Assembly (NCBI RefSeq): GCF_000143535.2
Contig: NC_037310.1
Span: 1,674,001 to 1,738,000, forward strand
Direction of reading: 5' to 3'
Origin: Botrytis cinerea B05.10
Lineage: Eukaryota; Ascomycota; Leotiomycetes; Helotiales; Sclerotiniaceae
DNA: 64,000 bases
Part shown: piece by piece, positions 12,430 to 24,980 of the stretch
How the letters are laid out: each line of letters opens with the position of its first letter
Position numbering within the stretch: position 1 is the first letter of the stretch
The notes under the pieces: generated by a model
Told to the model about the DNA's origin: nothing
Seen by the model: only the letters and a program-made list of their open reading frames with translations
Databases searched by the model: none
Translations under genes and position numbers: made by a program

Positions 12430-13635
12430 CAGTGGAAGATTGAATTGGAAACAAAAGCGAATACCCAGCGTGCCTTTAGTTGAAGAAACTTGTACGGATT
12501 CATCGTTGTTTATTCTGCTTGGATGTCTACAGCTTGGCGTTAGAAGATATGAAGCGGCTTCTTTCTTATATCAGGATATGTTGATTTTTAGTTCCTGAAC
12601 GATGATGAGGTTTTTCTAAATTGTGAAGATCCAAAGTATGAACTAGTTCTTACTCGATTGACCCTATATAAATAAATTAGCAAGTGCTTCAAAGACGACT
12701 TTGAGCCACAACACTGTGAGATACCCCGCTCACGCTCTCATGATTTCTTTGCTCAAAATTAGCTGTCCATGTCGCTCCCAGAGTATTCTCATTGAAAGAT
12801 ATGTTAGATTACAAATCGTTCGTTTCCAGGAGCTAGCTTGCTTTTATTTTATTTTATGTCTCTATCATATGATTGCCCTATCTATATATGCATTAGTAGA
12901 GGATAGGGCTACAGCCCCTCATAATTTCTGCAAGTAGCTGGCTGGTAAACTTCTGAGTTCCTGTCTGCTCACTCCGTGCATCATGACTGGTCAACAACTA
13001 ACGAGTCTTTAGAGTTTCCAAACTTAAAATAACAGTCGTTTCAAGTGACACTGCGAGATCGTATGACCGACAAACTCAAAGGTCTACATCATCGCGTTGA
13101 TCAAATGATATCTCCCGTCTGATATCAATCTTTAAATTGAAACCATTTCGAATATTTGAAATTATGTGGTTGACATCATCTGATTGAACAGTTTTCAGTA
13201 TACAGAATTCTTGTTATGACCTATGATATAGCAATACCGATATGATACAATGTGATATGATAGTGCAACTTGATATGATGGTCATTTTGAAACCGTAGAG
13301 CGAGTGCTCTCGATACTTCTCGGATAGAAAATAGAGGCGTTCCCGCCAAAATCGAAGATCCAGAATTGTTCTATCATTGTTCTGATCTACCACATTCTCT
13401 AGACAGACAGAAATCGATTACATTATGAAACAAGAACATCATCAAAATAACGGCCGTTCATACCCACCCTACATATAAAAACCCTCCTTATCACTACCTT
13501 CATGATTTTCTTCCTCCCTCTTTGTCACTCTGACTCTCACACTCAGACCCTCCAAAATTCATCTTCCCATCCCATCCGAACGAAGTTTCCCGATCCCCGC
13601 TCCCGAATCCCATACGCAAATTCAAACTCTCAAAG
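12430..13635. other. Intergenic DNA with leader of the small Cys-rich gene
   Basis: No gene was seen. The right end holds a TATA box and a long C/T-rich leader (about 13485-13630) for the gene at 13636. Several GATATGAT-type repeats lie at 13225-13285. Confidence 0.5.
13474..13480 (+). promoter_or_regulatory. TATA box of the small Cys-rich gene
   Basis: TATAAAA sits about 156 bp before the ATG at 13636 and is followed by a pyrimidine-rich tract, the usual arrangement of a strong fungal promoter. Function is inferred from position and sequence only. Confidence 0.5.
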
Positions 13636-13845
13636 ATGTGTAAGAGCATAATCTTCGATTTCGACTGTTCCCACTACGAGCGGCGACTTCGTCTCTGCTT
13701 GCGTCAACGTCGCACCCATTGTTTTCCAGAAGATTGTCCCTACTTCCATCGCGTAGATAGGGAAGCGCGGAGAAGATGTGTGCGCTGCGTGGTGAGGAGA
13801 AGGGGAGTAGGGAGAATGGATGGGGGATGTTGTGGGGTTATGTGA
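13636..13845 (+). CDS. Small Cys/His- and Arg-rich protein, 69 residues
   Basis: Unrecognised small protein. It begins M-C-K-S-I-I-F-D-F-D-C-S-H and has Cys/His at C2, C11, H13, C21, H28, C29, C34, H38, C48 and C51, a spacing that could bind one or two zinc ions. Arginine is abundant, giving a strongly basic protein that may bind nucleic acid. It has no signal peptide. Support as a gene comes from the TATA box at 13474, the long C/T-rich leader, and an ATG at the first position after it. It could also be a chance frame after a transcribed leader, so confidence is moderate. Confidence 0.55.
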   Translation: MCKSIIFDFDCSHYERRLRLCLRQRRTHCFPEDCPYFHRVDREARRRCVRCVVRRRGVGRMDGGCCGVM

Positions 13846-14304
13846 TGGTGGGTAGGTAGATAGGTAGGTATACAATGAGTAGCTAGATAGATGGTATTTT
13901 ACAGAGAGATGGTTATGTTAAAGTTACTCTACTGTACTGTGGTAAGTGCTACGAATTTCTTTTGTGGTGAAAAGAGGGTTCTGTACAAATCAAATATGAA
14001 TATAGATGTAGATATAGATATAGATGTACAGAGGCAGATAATAAAAAATACTAGATTCTTCAAATAAAGTACAAGAATATCATGATGGAATAAATATATC
14101 TTCAAGAAGTGAATTTACCTTGTTAACAATTTCTATTTCGTAACAACACAAGTACAAGTATTAGTACAAGTAGAAGAAAGGCAAGCAAGTCAAAACAATA
14201 TTCAATATAAGAATAGAACAGAACAGAACAAAACAAAACAAAACAATACTCTCTTTATTCATCCAACTCTCATCTCATCTCAACAAAGAACAACATTTGT
14301 GAGT

Positions 14305-14339
14305 ACCTACCTACCTACCTACCTACCTACCTACCTACC
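14305..14339. repeat. (CTAC)n microsatellite
   Basis: About nine perfect copies of the tetramer CTAC/ACCT in tandem. It is probably polymorphic between strains. Confidence 0.9.
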
Positions 14340-15080
14340 GATATCATATCTGATGGGTGACACGAACTCGCTTAAGATATCCATCTATCAAAATCTCAAT
14401 CTCAACTTCATTATTCATTCACAATCTCAGAGAAATGACCTCCTCCTCCCCCTCCCCCTCCTTCTGGTCCCCCAAACCCTCCAAACCCATTTATCTATTT
14501 CACTCACCTGCTCAAATGAACCCCATCGCATCCTTCCTAGATAAACATCCAAAACATCCTCACTCTTCACAGAACAGAACAGAAAAGAACGGAACACAAA
14601 CCCCGAATCAAATCCAATTCATAACGTTGTTACTATTCCTCTATTTACTTGTTCTGGTAGTTTCGTGCCGATTGTCTATCTGGATATTGAATGTGAGATT
14701 TCTCGGGGGAGAGAGAGAGAGAGAGAAAGATTAAAAATAGTATAAAATAAAAATAAAAATAAAAATGAACATGCAAATGTATCTTCGATATCATCCCATC
14801 CCATCTTATTCCATCTCATCCTACAAAAACCAAATTCTCAAACTCTCAAACATTCAACACAACACAATATAACAACTCTCCCAATAATACACAAATTCCA
14901 AATCAAAATACACACACATATATACATATACAAATGTACCTTCCACCCTCCCCCCTTTCCCCTTTTCCCTTTCCCCTCCTCTAAATCAAGCCCTTGTCTC
15001 TTCTTCAACCCTCATTCCACTATCTCGAAATCTCAAATTCTCTAATGTCCAGCCTCCTTAATACCATCTATCTATCCACC

Positions 15081-15240
15081 TCTACTCTACTCTACTCTAC
15101 TCTACTCTACTCTACTCTACTCTACTCTACTCTACTCTACTCTACTCTACTCTACTCTACTCTACTCTACTCTACTCTACTCTACTCTACTCTACTCTAC
15201 TCTACTCTACTCTACTCTACCCCATCCCATCCCATCCCAT
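15081..15240. repeat. (TCTAC)28 array followed by (CCCAT)4
   Basis: Twenty-eight uninterrupted copies of TCTAC over 140 bp, ending at 15220 and joined directly to four copies of CCCAT. Perfect identity across 28 units implies recent slippage expansion. The frame it opens (repeated Y-S-T-L-L) is not a gene. Confidence 0.95.
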
Positions 15241-16674
15241 CCAACTCCAAATATCACTTTTAAACATCACCTCCAAAACGCCATCTCATCTCATCTCCTC
15301 CTACCTCCTACCTCCTACCTCCAAATCCATCTCCAAATATCAACTCCATTCCCACCTCCAAACAATACCCAACTCACTCACCGTTATATACTGGTGCAAG
15401 AAAAGAAAAAGCATGAAAATATTACACAAGACAAAATAGAGATGAGAGATTACTTCTCCACCACAAAAACTATTTTCTGAATACTCATCTCTTATGTAGA
15501 TGTATAAAAGGAAGCTGTGTAATAAATGGATCAGTAAAGAATCAAATTTCACATCACGTCACATCACATCAAAAAAATTAAAAATCATCTTCATCACCCA
15601 CATGCAATGGCTTTCACAGTCAACTAGAACAGAATTATGATGATCGGGTATCTTATTATCCATTTTATCTAATACCGATGCATCTCTTCACCCAACTATC
15701 TAGCCATGAATCCATGCTCCCGACCCCATGCACTTCATTCACCCCCCACCCCATCCACCAATCCATGGAATAATGAAACCAATTAGATGATTTCAATTAC
15801 CATTGCGGAACGCAAGTAAGCAAGCAGCCATTCTTATTCTGACCGGATCTTGGGTATCTCCATCCAACCATGCCCGCAGCCCCTATCCTACCAAACAAAA
15901 ACCACTCCGAAATAAAGACTTCCTCCAAATTCCCCATCCACCAATCTCTATTAAGATATAATGGAATGAACCTCTCATCTTTCCATTACCATAGGTTCAA
16001 ATAGAAACCTATCCACATCCACCCATTACTGAAGCATAACTTCTATCAAGAAAGAATGTATGCAAGTAATGAATGCATCCATCATCTTCCTCGTGCCTCA
16101 AATTCTTATTCAATTGTGACCCGATTCGACCCGAATGTGATGTGCAAGAAGGTTGTGAAGAGAACTAAAAACTTCCTGCAGAAACAAAGAAAATATCCAC
16201 GCCTCAGAATACCAACTCCATTCCTTCCTATTTTTTTTCTTTTCTTCTCTAGTCACATTTTCTCCCTCTTCAATTACTATCAAAAGGAAGATTGCGCCCC
16301 GAAAAGAAACAAAGGAAAGAAAGAAAAGTTGGGTTGCTGAAGAGCGGTGTGTGTGTAGTAATTGTGTGTTGTAAATAAAAAACGCTAGAACGACAAGATG
16401 ATTTTGAAGAGAAAATAAAAATCGACGATTCGCTAATGCCAGATATTTTTTGATAGAAAAAATAGGTCGATGAAACGCGCTGATGCCGAACACAGAAACG
16501 ATAAAGTCCGAAAAAAATTGGTCTTGTGATCGAATGCTGATGAAATGACCGATGAAATTGGGTCAATCAATACAAATTGTGGTACATGTGGTGTGGTGTG
16601 ATATGATGTCCGAGATCAAGATGTAGATGATGCAAGGACTGAGGGGAAATCTAACAAATTCAGGAGATTTTCAA

Positions 16675-17949
16675 TTATTGCATGACGATATCTTGCTGAT
16701 ATGGTTGTTGCTGATATTGTTGCTGTTGACTGTATTGCATCTGAGTTTGAGGAGTTGGAGTGATCGGACACCTAGGTGCTGAAGTTTGATATGGTTTGAT
16801 TTCATTTCCATTCCCTGGACCAAAATATTCTCCTTCTGGGGTGATTGGTGGCGTGAGGTAACCGTTGATGACATGTTGTCCATATACCTTTTGTGGTGTG
16901 CTATACACATCGTGTTGTTGCATTGACTTCTGGTTAGTGGCTGGTTCAGCAGGTGGAGTTGGTGGGGTAACATGGCATTGGCTCATAGCTGCTTGTTGGA
17001 GGAGGAATCTTCGGAGGACTTCAGAAACTCTAGACAGGTGTGGGGCAGCATATTTTCTTGCGAGGACCGAAGATGGTTGGTTGAGTTGTCGAGAAAGACT
17101 GAGCATCAATTCCGAATCAACCTGTCCGTAAGTATCCATCTCGGGGCATCCAAGGATATCTCGCGAAAGTGCTAGAGACGCACGAGCCATTGCTGAAGGT
17201 TTGACCGAGACAAATTCTTTGTGATATAAAGCCATTTCACAGATGTACCATGACATGTGCTCGACGGTCATGTCTTCATATTCAGGTCCTTCCAACAAGG
17301 CCAATTGCAACCAGCTATCAACAGTAGGGTGACCAATCATCCATTCCAAGGTGTTCAAAACGTGCCATTCCATTTGCGTGAACATCTCCTCGTCATACAA
17401 CGAGCAGCACATCGACTTTAGTTCTCTGATCATGGGGACGCGTTCCTTTTTGTCTCCATACTTGGCAGCGATGAGAAGTGCAGCGCATCCGACCAATTGA
17501 TAATGTCTCTTGTAGACCACACGTCGCGAGCAATATCTATCGAGGAGGTTAACGGCGAGGTGAAGAGTTTCCGGAAGGAGTTGAAAGGCAGAGTGAGCTT
17601 CGATAAGGAAGTCGATGAGATAAGGCCTCATGAACCATTGAATCTCTTGTTGAATTTCTATCGAGGCAACGTCTGGCATAGTCGCATCCTGTGAAAAATG
17701 TTAGCATAACGTCACACGAAACTAGTAGAATGCAGAGTGACTGACCTCCATCGATGCCATGTGATCAATGATATCATCCATGTAAGCATCGCAAGCTTGT
17801 CTAGATAACTCATTGGCCATGGCTTCTTGCCTCCGTCGACCCATCATCTTGATGTATTCTTGAGAGTTTGGTCGAGGTTGCTGTTGCTGCTGCTGTTGGA
17901 AAGTATTATCCTCCACGAAGAACGTGTCACAAGGTTGATTGTACGACAT
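16675..17949 (-). CDS. G1/S cyclin (Puc1/CLN type)
   Basis: Regulatory subunit for the main cyclin-dependent kinase at the G1/S commitment step, 405 residues. Exons on the minus strand are 17949-17746 and 17688-16675; the 57-nt intron has GTCAGT donor, GCTAAC branch and CACAG acceptor, phase 0. An N-terminal polyQ run (residues 18-25) precedes the cyclin box (about residues 50-200), with Q-W-F-M-R-P-Y-L-I-D-F-L, L-H-L-A-V-N-L-L-D-R-Y and H-Y-Q-L-V-G-C-A-A-L-L. These blocks are those of yeast Cln/fission-yeast Puc1 relatives. The C-terminal third is rich in Q and carries seven T-P sites (T-P-P-T-P-P, S-T-P, L-T-P-P-I-T-P, I-T-P-T-P), as expected for phosphorylation-driven destruction. The gene is flanked by large gene-free regions, which suggests extensive transcriptional control. 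Confidence 0.93.
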
Positions 17950-18262
17950 GTTGTAGGTGTAGAAGGTGATGTGAAGTTGTAGGTATTTTGGTGTTTGGTA
18001 GTAGGGAAGGAGTGGACGTCAAGTTCTCCAGGAGCTTCGACTTGACAGTGGCTTTCAATAGACACTGGATTGCAGTATTGTTGGTTGTAAAGAATGTGCT
18101 GTACGGTTCGATAGAACGATACTTTGGTGTATTATTATTAGAGAGTGTGGGTGGAACTATAATTCGAAAATGAACGACAATGGCCTCGAAAAAAGAAGGC
18201 GAAAAAATGTAAAAGCTGAACCTTTCAAAGTTGATATTGGTGAGGTGGCAGGTGAATATCAC

Positions 18263-18268
18263 TTTATA
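18263..18268 (-). promoter_or_regulatory. Possible TATA box of the cyclin gene
   Basis: TATAAA on the minus strand, about 314 bp before the cyclin ATG at 17949. The position allows a long 5' leader. No other core-promoter evidence was found. Confidence 0.35.
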
Positions 18269-18426
18269 AAGATACGGTGGAAATTCTAGTGAATTATAGG
18301 ATTAGCGAGACTCTCAGCCGGAAGTGGAGTAGATGATGAAAGGGAGAAGCCTCAATCGTGTCAAGGTGGAGAAGGAGAATGCGTCTTTGGTCATCAAAAA
18401 CGCATGAAGCTGATGGTATTGTTCAT

Positions 18427-18446
18427 GGGAGGGGGAGGGGGAGGGG
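18427..18446 (+). promoter_or_regulatory. G-quadruplex-type run upstream of the cyclin
   Basis: Four G-runs separated by single A residues (G3-A-G5-A-G5-A-G4) fit the standard quadruplex pattern. They lie about 480 bp upstream of the cyclin start, on the strand that is the template for the cyclin. A regulatory effect is inference. Confidence 0.5.
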
Positions 18447-18846
18447 AGAGAGTGTCGAAGTGTGTATCTGGGAAATTCGAGACTCACCCAGGTAGATCCC
18501 TCGTGATGGAAGACAATGAGAGGATGATGCGGTAGAAATGTTTTGCAGATATTCTCCGTAGAAGTTAAGATAGGATGAACGAGTAAACGTCTCCGATCTT
18601 TGACTCTCTTGATCTTGCTTGAGATATTTGGAGTAATTACGTGCCGAGTGTTGGGTTGAGAGGAGGAACGTAGAGCTTTTGTGGAAGAATGTTCAAGGTG
18701 AGATGAGCGACCGTTGGCATGTAAAAATGCTCACTAAGTAAGGGGAACCCAGAGTTAAATGTTAGTCAATGCCTTTCATAAAGGATTCTTGCTTGTTTAA
18801 TTGGAAGAGGAAGGAGATTTGAAGACAAGACTTTTGCATAAAGTTT

Positions 18847-18868
18847 GGGGGGAGGGGAGGGGGGGGGG
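18847..18868 (+). promoter_or_regulatory. Second G-quadruplex-type run upstream of the cyclin
   Basis: G6-A-G4-A-G10, about 900 bp upstream of the cyclin ATG. The last run is long enough to supply two quadruplex strands. Same strand and context as the run at 18427. Confidence 0.45.
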
Positions 18869-19933
18869 AGAGTTCAATGCTCACCTTGGATTGTCGAGTC
18901 TCTTGACTTTCAATTGTGGAGCCAAATCTTAAAGCCGTCTAACTTTTATAAAAAGAGTTGACGAGATTGAGATGGACAACAAAAGAGGTACCACTTTGAA
19001 GATTATTGAAAAATTATTACTTCGAAACAAACAATACCGAGAATTGAAACAATTCGAGGTATTCGAGAGCGAAGAATTGGGAGCGGAAGAAACGAGAAAG
19101 GAGTCGAAACTTGGTGGCAGAAATAACACAATTTTGGGGGGGAGTATTGAATTTGTTCTGGTGGTAAGTATCAAGAGACAAGGCAGGATTCAAGCCGAGA
19201 AGTGGTTCGAGTGAAGTGGATTGGATGTGTGTATGGAGGAAGAGGAGGAGGAGCAGGAAGGTGGTTTCCGATTACTGGATTGAATGATTGGGCGACGGTG
19301 ATGAAGGCCTTCCAATGCTATCCAGAAGATTGAGAGAGGTGAATGTGTGAATGGGGGTTTCTTTCTTTTGTTCCTCGTAGAAAGTGACAGCTATGGACAG
19401 TCGAATGAAAGACCAAGTGACGAATGTTGTGGTGCGTGTGTGTATTGTGAAGTTGCCGTCGAGCAGTCTTCCACCCAAATTCTTGCTTGATTTTTTCAAA
19501 TTTCTTCGAGCTTCAACATAACAAGGTGTCAATTATCCAATGCCCTCTTTATGCCCGTCTATTGATATATGAATGGAGAGAGACTTGCGGAGGAGAGGAA
19601 AAGAGAGAAGAAATTTCGAGAGAGAAGAAGAAGAGGGGAGGTTTGTGTAGTTCAAGGAGTGAAAGAATGGATCGAATGGATCTCGAGAGAAGGTTGAGAG
19701 TAATGGTCCTTTTCTACACCGGAAGAGGAATAGTGCGAGGATTATTACTTTTTGGCATGGGGGACGAGAGGAAGTGGAGCATTCAAAAGCACATTCGTAT
19801 GGGTTTGCGGGTGGGGACGACTTTCCTTCTTGGGCTAAAAGGAAGAGTGAGGGCTGGATGGAGAAAAGTATGGGATGGACAAGTAATAAGTGTGTATAAG
19901 GATCTATAATAAGTAGCGGCGGATGTGCAACGG

Positions 19934-19988
19934 GTATATAATGTGTGTATAATGTGTGTATAATGTGTATATAATGTGTATATAATGC
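19934..19988. repeat. 11-bp minisatellite (GTGTATAATGT type)
   Basis: About five copies of an 11-bp unit of the form GT(G/A)TATAATGT in tandem. Confidence 0.8.
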
Positions 19989-20267
19989 GTAAATGGTAAA
20001 TGCAAATGCAAATGCAAAATCAATGGATCTGGCTCTCAGATGCTCCCACATCTACCACCATGAGGTGGTGACACTTGCAAACGCAGAGAGTGCTATTATT
20101 ATGCTGATGCTTGTTCTCACGTCCGCATCGATTCGCGGATTCTCCTTTCAATCTCTCCCCCCGTGAATCCAGAGGCCAAGAACATCAGACGAAGTATGCC
20201 TAGTCGGCGTTGTGGCGAGAGAAACCGACCGGAAAGATGTAGAGGGCAGTAGGAAGGTGATTCGGTG

Positions 20268-20295
20268 GTGTGTGTGTGTGTGTGTGTGCGTGTGT
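20268..20295. repeat. (TG)n microsatellite
   Basis: About 14 TG dinucleotides with one CG interruption. Confidence 0.85.
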
Positions 20296-23200
20296 TCTAA
20301 ATTCTCATTGCACGCGCTTTCCCTGTGGGCAGCTGGACGATACCTACACCTCCGTGAGGCCTACGTTGTATCTGCCTTCTATTACACAGTCCCTTCCTAA
20401 CCACCTGGCTACACTAATTGATATGCACAATTACCTACCTCCTGTCCCACTCCCGATCGACAAAAGTAGATTATTGGTGTTAGAGAGCAACGGACGCAGA
20501 AGCCATGCCAAGAAGAGCAACAAGAGGAAAGTACATGGTTCCAAGATTTCACGAAATGGCACGATGCGTATCAATTGACGGATGGGATAGGATAGGACAT
20601 GGTCTTTGCAGCGTGCTCCGGTCAGACCATATGGGAAAAAAGTCGCGTTTGGGTGGTTCCATTGGCTCGGATGATTTACGCATACTCCATACTTATTACT
20701 CTACACTCTCACATAGGAACATTTGCTTGTGCCATCAATGCTTCATATTGGTTCCTGAGCTCCTCCATGGCGACGCATCTCACTCATCAAACACGCCAAA
20801 ACGCGTGCGAAGGGGGGGAAAGCAATGGAGCCGATAGCGTATGTAGCATTGACTATCGTATCCTCGCCATGTAATGCCATCCATTCCGGAAATCAATTGA
20901 GAGACTTTGGGCGTGGGCGTGGTGCTACTACTGCAGCGCAAGCACATTTCACACTTCACACTTCACGCTTCATCGCAGCAGTGGAGTGGACTGGCTGGAG
21001 GAAGTGTACCAAGCACCCAGATGGAAACGTGATGTACATGTGACTAGACCGAATGTAGGCAGAGATATCGAAATGCAGAGAGGGTTCCGGTCTGCGACAG
21101 CTTCCTGTGCTTCTCCAAAGCATCACGACAATATCCAAATTCTACATCGCTCTCTCAAAATGTAGCAGCAGGTGGGTAAAATGTAAAATTGGCCCAACCC
21201 TAATCCCATCCATCGCTTTTCACATCCCCCAGCTCAGCTCAATAAAAGCCAGACATCCTTGACAATCACATCGAAACTTCTTCTGCTTCTATTGAAATCT
21301 AACCATTCACACATCCTTGATTGACACGCTTGAGAATACCTGCATCCTCTGCACATGCATCAAACCATGTCAACACAGGAAACAATGCCATCAGCTTTGA
21401 TTTGATTCATTTCTCGCTGGCTCGAGATTGGCTTGCTGATCGATTTATATATGCTTCGGGATAACCTTCATAATTCATTGATTTGATATCATTGACTCGT
21501 CTGTATCTTTCTATATACGGCATGCCAGTGCCCATCACGTTGGAACGACAGAGGATACACCAGCGCAATGCACCTCTTTCCCCTATTCCTGAGCGCCCTG
21601 TCTGCAATCAAGGGCTGAACATGCTGCTCGCTGCTGAGATGACGAGGAGAACAAGACAAACGCATCACACCTGAGCGCATCGATAATGCCATGCCAACAA
21701 TTGATCCGTAAGAAGCAATACGTGAGAATTCCGATCTCGCCCAGACCTTGATCATCTTGCATATTTGGTACCAGCAGAAAATAAGAAAAGACTTCCCTCA
21801 ACCGTGTTTCAAGAGAAGTGCAAAGGGTACGGGGTAAGAGATGGAAGAATCCCCAACCTGTGAAGCTCAGGTGCACACGAGTGGACTAGCCCTCTTACGA
21901 ATATATTCCGAAATCATATAGGGATCTATGGTACTTTGCACACGATATAATTTCGCACTGGAAACCTTCCTCGTCTCCAGCTTCTTTCACGCCACTGGTT
22001 CGTTGGATCTCCGTTTGATTTGACCCGATGGTGCAATCTCCAAACCGTTTGTATCTGGGTGTTACTTTCGTCCAATGGCCTCATGCTTTCGTCTTCTCAA
22101 TAATGCAAAATTCAATGCGCCGTCGAACTACTTCGGTGGCTTCGAGTGGGCTGGGATCATTCTGGCAATCAACGCCCTTCCTCAGAACAACCCTTCTTTC
22201 GCTATCACGTTGATATCAGTTGCAACCCAACATCCCATCTACGTGATGTATCCGGCTAGTTCAGTAGTGTAAAATCGTAAAATCCTCTAGTAACATTTGC
22301 TTCCCTACACCCCAAGGATAAGCTTCCTAACCTTAGGTTCCTCAAGTACCACTAACTAATAGGCAATTCTGTCCATCCGCCAACCATCACAGTGGCCACC
22401 ACCAAACGGGAAATTTGGTTGCCATTGCGATCAAACTTTCCCACTCCACCAATGCTGAAACCATCACGGCTTTGCAAACAGAATTTCCACCATCCAGATC
22501 TTGTTCCAGGCTTGGTCTTCCACGACCATGCCCATTGGAACCGTCCTGTTCGTACCAAACGACGACCGGAATTCGGGGTAAGTTTATGCACAAAATACAT
22601 GCACCAGACGATCATTGGGCCGACCAAATCATCTCCATGGCTGGTAACGACGTACCATTCTTTTTCACAGTCGAGATCTTCAAAATCACGCCGGCCCGCA
22701 AATGTAAACACGCCAAGGCTCTTCCAACCTCGACAGCCCCAGAAGTAAGCCATTTGATGCCAGAATGGCCCCAATTTCCTAGACTTTCATCCTCATGACC
22801 GTTTATCTTCATCGAAGAATGGAGCTCTTTAATTTCTAGGTACACACAGACCTTACCTGACATTGATTATCTGGCTGGGACATGTTTTGCTTTCAGTCCT
22901 TGAGAGATGATTCCTCCAATCAGATAGTAGGTCGAATGGGTGAACGGCATGGCAAGACGAGGATTTAGATTGAAGAACCGATGGACCCGACCACTCGGTA
23001 CATAAAAATGGTGAATATCGTGAACATCGTGAATATTGTGAATAGTGTTGATAGTGTTGATATGCTAGGCGTGCATTTTGATACTATATTCATAACTAGA
23101 TATCCGGTCTAGGTAGTAGTTCCAACCGACCACTTGAACTAAGCTCCCTCACTAGCGAAAGTCTATTGCTATACTCTCGTACCGCGCCTTGCTACATCCA

Positions 23201-23640
23201 GTCACACCAACACCAATACCCATCCCGCGCTCACGCGATGCCGCGCCGCTCCGCTCCACGAAAAACGCGTTCCTACCATTCATTCTACAGAGTACGCTAC
23301 TTTAGAGCAATTGTCCACACGCGATGACGCTCCCTCACCCTGGACCATGATCCAAACGCTTTTCACGCTCCACCCACAAGGACCTTCCTTCCTTCGCATG
23401 CAGCCAGCATCTCCTCATTCCTGCTTGGAAGGAAAGCTCTTCCATGGTCATAGATGACATATCTGACAAATGGCAATGCATCTGGTGATGTGAATGCAAA
23501 TCAAGATGTGCAAGTGAAGAAACAAGAAATCAAGAAAACAAAGCCATGGGACCGACCTGACGAAATCCCACGAAGATCCCCTCCCATGGAAAAAGAATTA
23601 AGGGTCCTGGGAACTCGTTCCGATTCCTTCATCCATCAAT

Positions 23641-23671
23641 CACACACACACACACGCACACACACACGCAC
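23641..23671. repeat. (CA)n microsatellite
   Basis: CA dinucleotide array with two CG interruptions. Confidence 0.85.
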
Positions 23672-23904
23672 CCAAATCATTTACCCATCACACCACTCAA
23701 ACACACCTCATAAGCCGCAGTTCACTTCCAAGGCCTGCGTAATGTCCGAACAATCCCCTCCAGGCCTGTTCGCCGCTCGCTGTGCGTCCATTGCTTATTT
23801 CCCTTCGGCGTCAAGCGGATTGCCGGCACCTCGGCTGCACGTCCTGAACTGCTCGTGAACTTCACATCATTTGCTTTGCTGTGCTTTGCTGTGCCGTCAC
23901 TCGC

Positions 23905-23940
23905 TCACTCACTCACTCACTCACTCACTCACTCACTCAC
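23905..23940. repeat. (CTCA)9 microsatellite
   Basis: Nine perfect CTCA tetramers. Confidence 0.9.
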
Positions 23941-24225
23941 CCGGGATTACTTTCCCACGTTTCTCGTAACGGTTATTGATTTTTTTTAATTAAAATTTTG
24001 CATTTTCTAATTTTTGGGCTCTGCAGATGAGATAATACAATGTGTATCTGCGAGCGTGTCATTGGATACCTACGACATGCAACGGTGCAATGGATTATGG
24101 AGAGCCGTCGTTGAAGAGATTTTACAAACTCTGCGCGAGGATCCGCTGTGCGTGAACAGAGTGCCCCAGTAGTACAGTAAGTACATGGTGCCTTTCTCCG
24201 CACGCAGGATCATAACATCGAAGGT

Positions 24226-24250
24226 GGATTGGATTGGATTGGATTGGATT
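24226..24250. repeat. (GGATT)5 microsatellite
   Basis: Five perfect GGATT pentamers. Confidence 0.9.
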
Positions 24251-24818
24251 GCAGGCTCAGATATGAAGAAGGCATTCATTCGAGTACTCTGTCCTCTGTG
24301 GGAGGTCGCTATGTAATGTAATGTGCTCTGTAGCGTGCGTGCATAACTACCGTCTGCAATACGCACACTAGCAAGAACGATTTCCTACGCCTCCGATTGG
24401 TGGGAGTCGCTTCATCTTGTGCTCGCTCTCCCTCGATGGATCCCTCCCCCCCCACATGGTTATTAGTTGTTCAGCCTCATTTTGTTGTGATTTCGACAGA
24501 ATACGGTCTTCGCGAGTGGTGAGGTATAGATAGATCCAAGACACACCCACCCACTCACTCACCCACCACACACGTAGAAAAAATCGGCAGGTAAGAGAAA
24601 AGCTCGGACGCTGGTCACACACTCACACACTCACACACAGAGTCACAGACGAGACGGACGGGATTATCTAGCATTCATTGATCCATTCATCGATCCATCT
24701 CTCTTAATCTCTCTCTCTTAACATCTCTCTTTTTTGATTATTTATCTTTTACGTATTTCGAACCACGCGGTGCCGGATTTAGTCTCGGTCGTCGCCCTCC
24801 TCTGGAAATCTCTGATTC

Positions 24819-24842
24819 GGAAGGGAAGGGAAGGGAAGGGAA
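24819..24842. repeat. (GGAAG)n microsatellite
   Basis: Nearly five GGAAG pentamers. Confidence 0.85.
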
Positions 24843-24885
24843 GATTTGCATCGCTGGGTTTGGTTTCCGCTGGCTTCCGATCTTT

Positions 24886-24980
24886 GTCTTGTCTTGTCTT
24901 GTCTGGTCGTGTCTTGTCTTGTCTGTAGTGTTGCGGTCGATCTCAATCTTTCTTGCTTTGCCTTGCTTTGCCTTGCTTTG
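24886..24980. repeat. (GTCTT)n and (CTTGCTTTGC)n repeats
   Basis: GTCTT pentamers at 24886-24925, interrupted by GGTCGT, followed by three units of a CTTGCTTTGC decamer at about 24952-24980. Confidence 0.8.

Larger units (their letters stand above)
13846..16674. other. Microsatellite-rich intergenic DNA
   Basis: 2.8 kb with no convincing gene. It is dominated by simple repeats: CTAC tetramers (14305-14339), AAAAT (about 14740-14763), the long TCTAC array (15081-15220) and CTACCTC heptamers (about 15297-15322). Open frames here are made by the repeats. An imperfect hairpin, ATAGGTT with AACCTAT, lies near 15992-16015. Confidence 0.6.

Noticed and set aside
14994..15263. 89-codon open frame of repeated Y-S-T-L-L
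   Set aside because: It is produced entirely by the TCTAC pentamer array.
19533..20051. 172-codon minus-strand frame
   Set aside because: The frame starts in, and is partly made of, the 11-bp minisatellite and pyrimidine-rich DNA; no domain and no splice context.
22352..22798. Frames of 118-140 codons open on both strands
   Set aside because: Mutually overlapping frames, no recognised domain, no consistent intron structure; a chance GC-richer patch is more likely, though transcripts would reopen the question.
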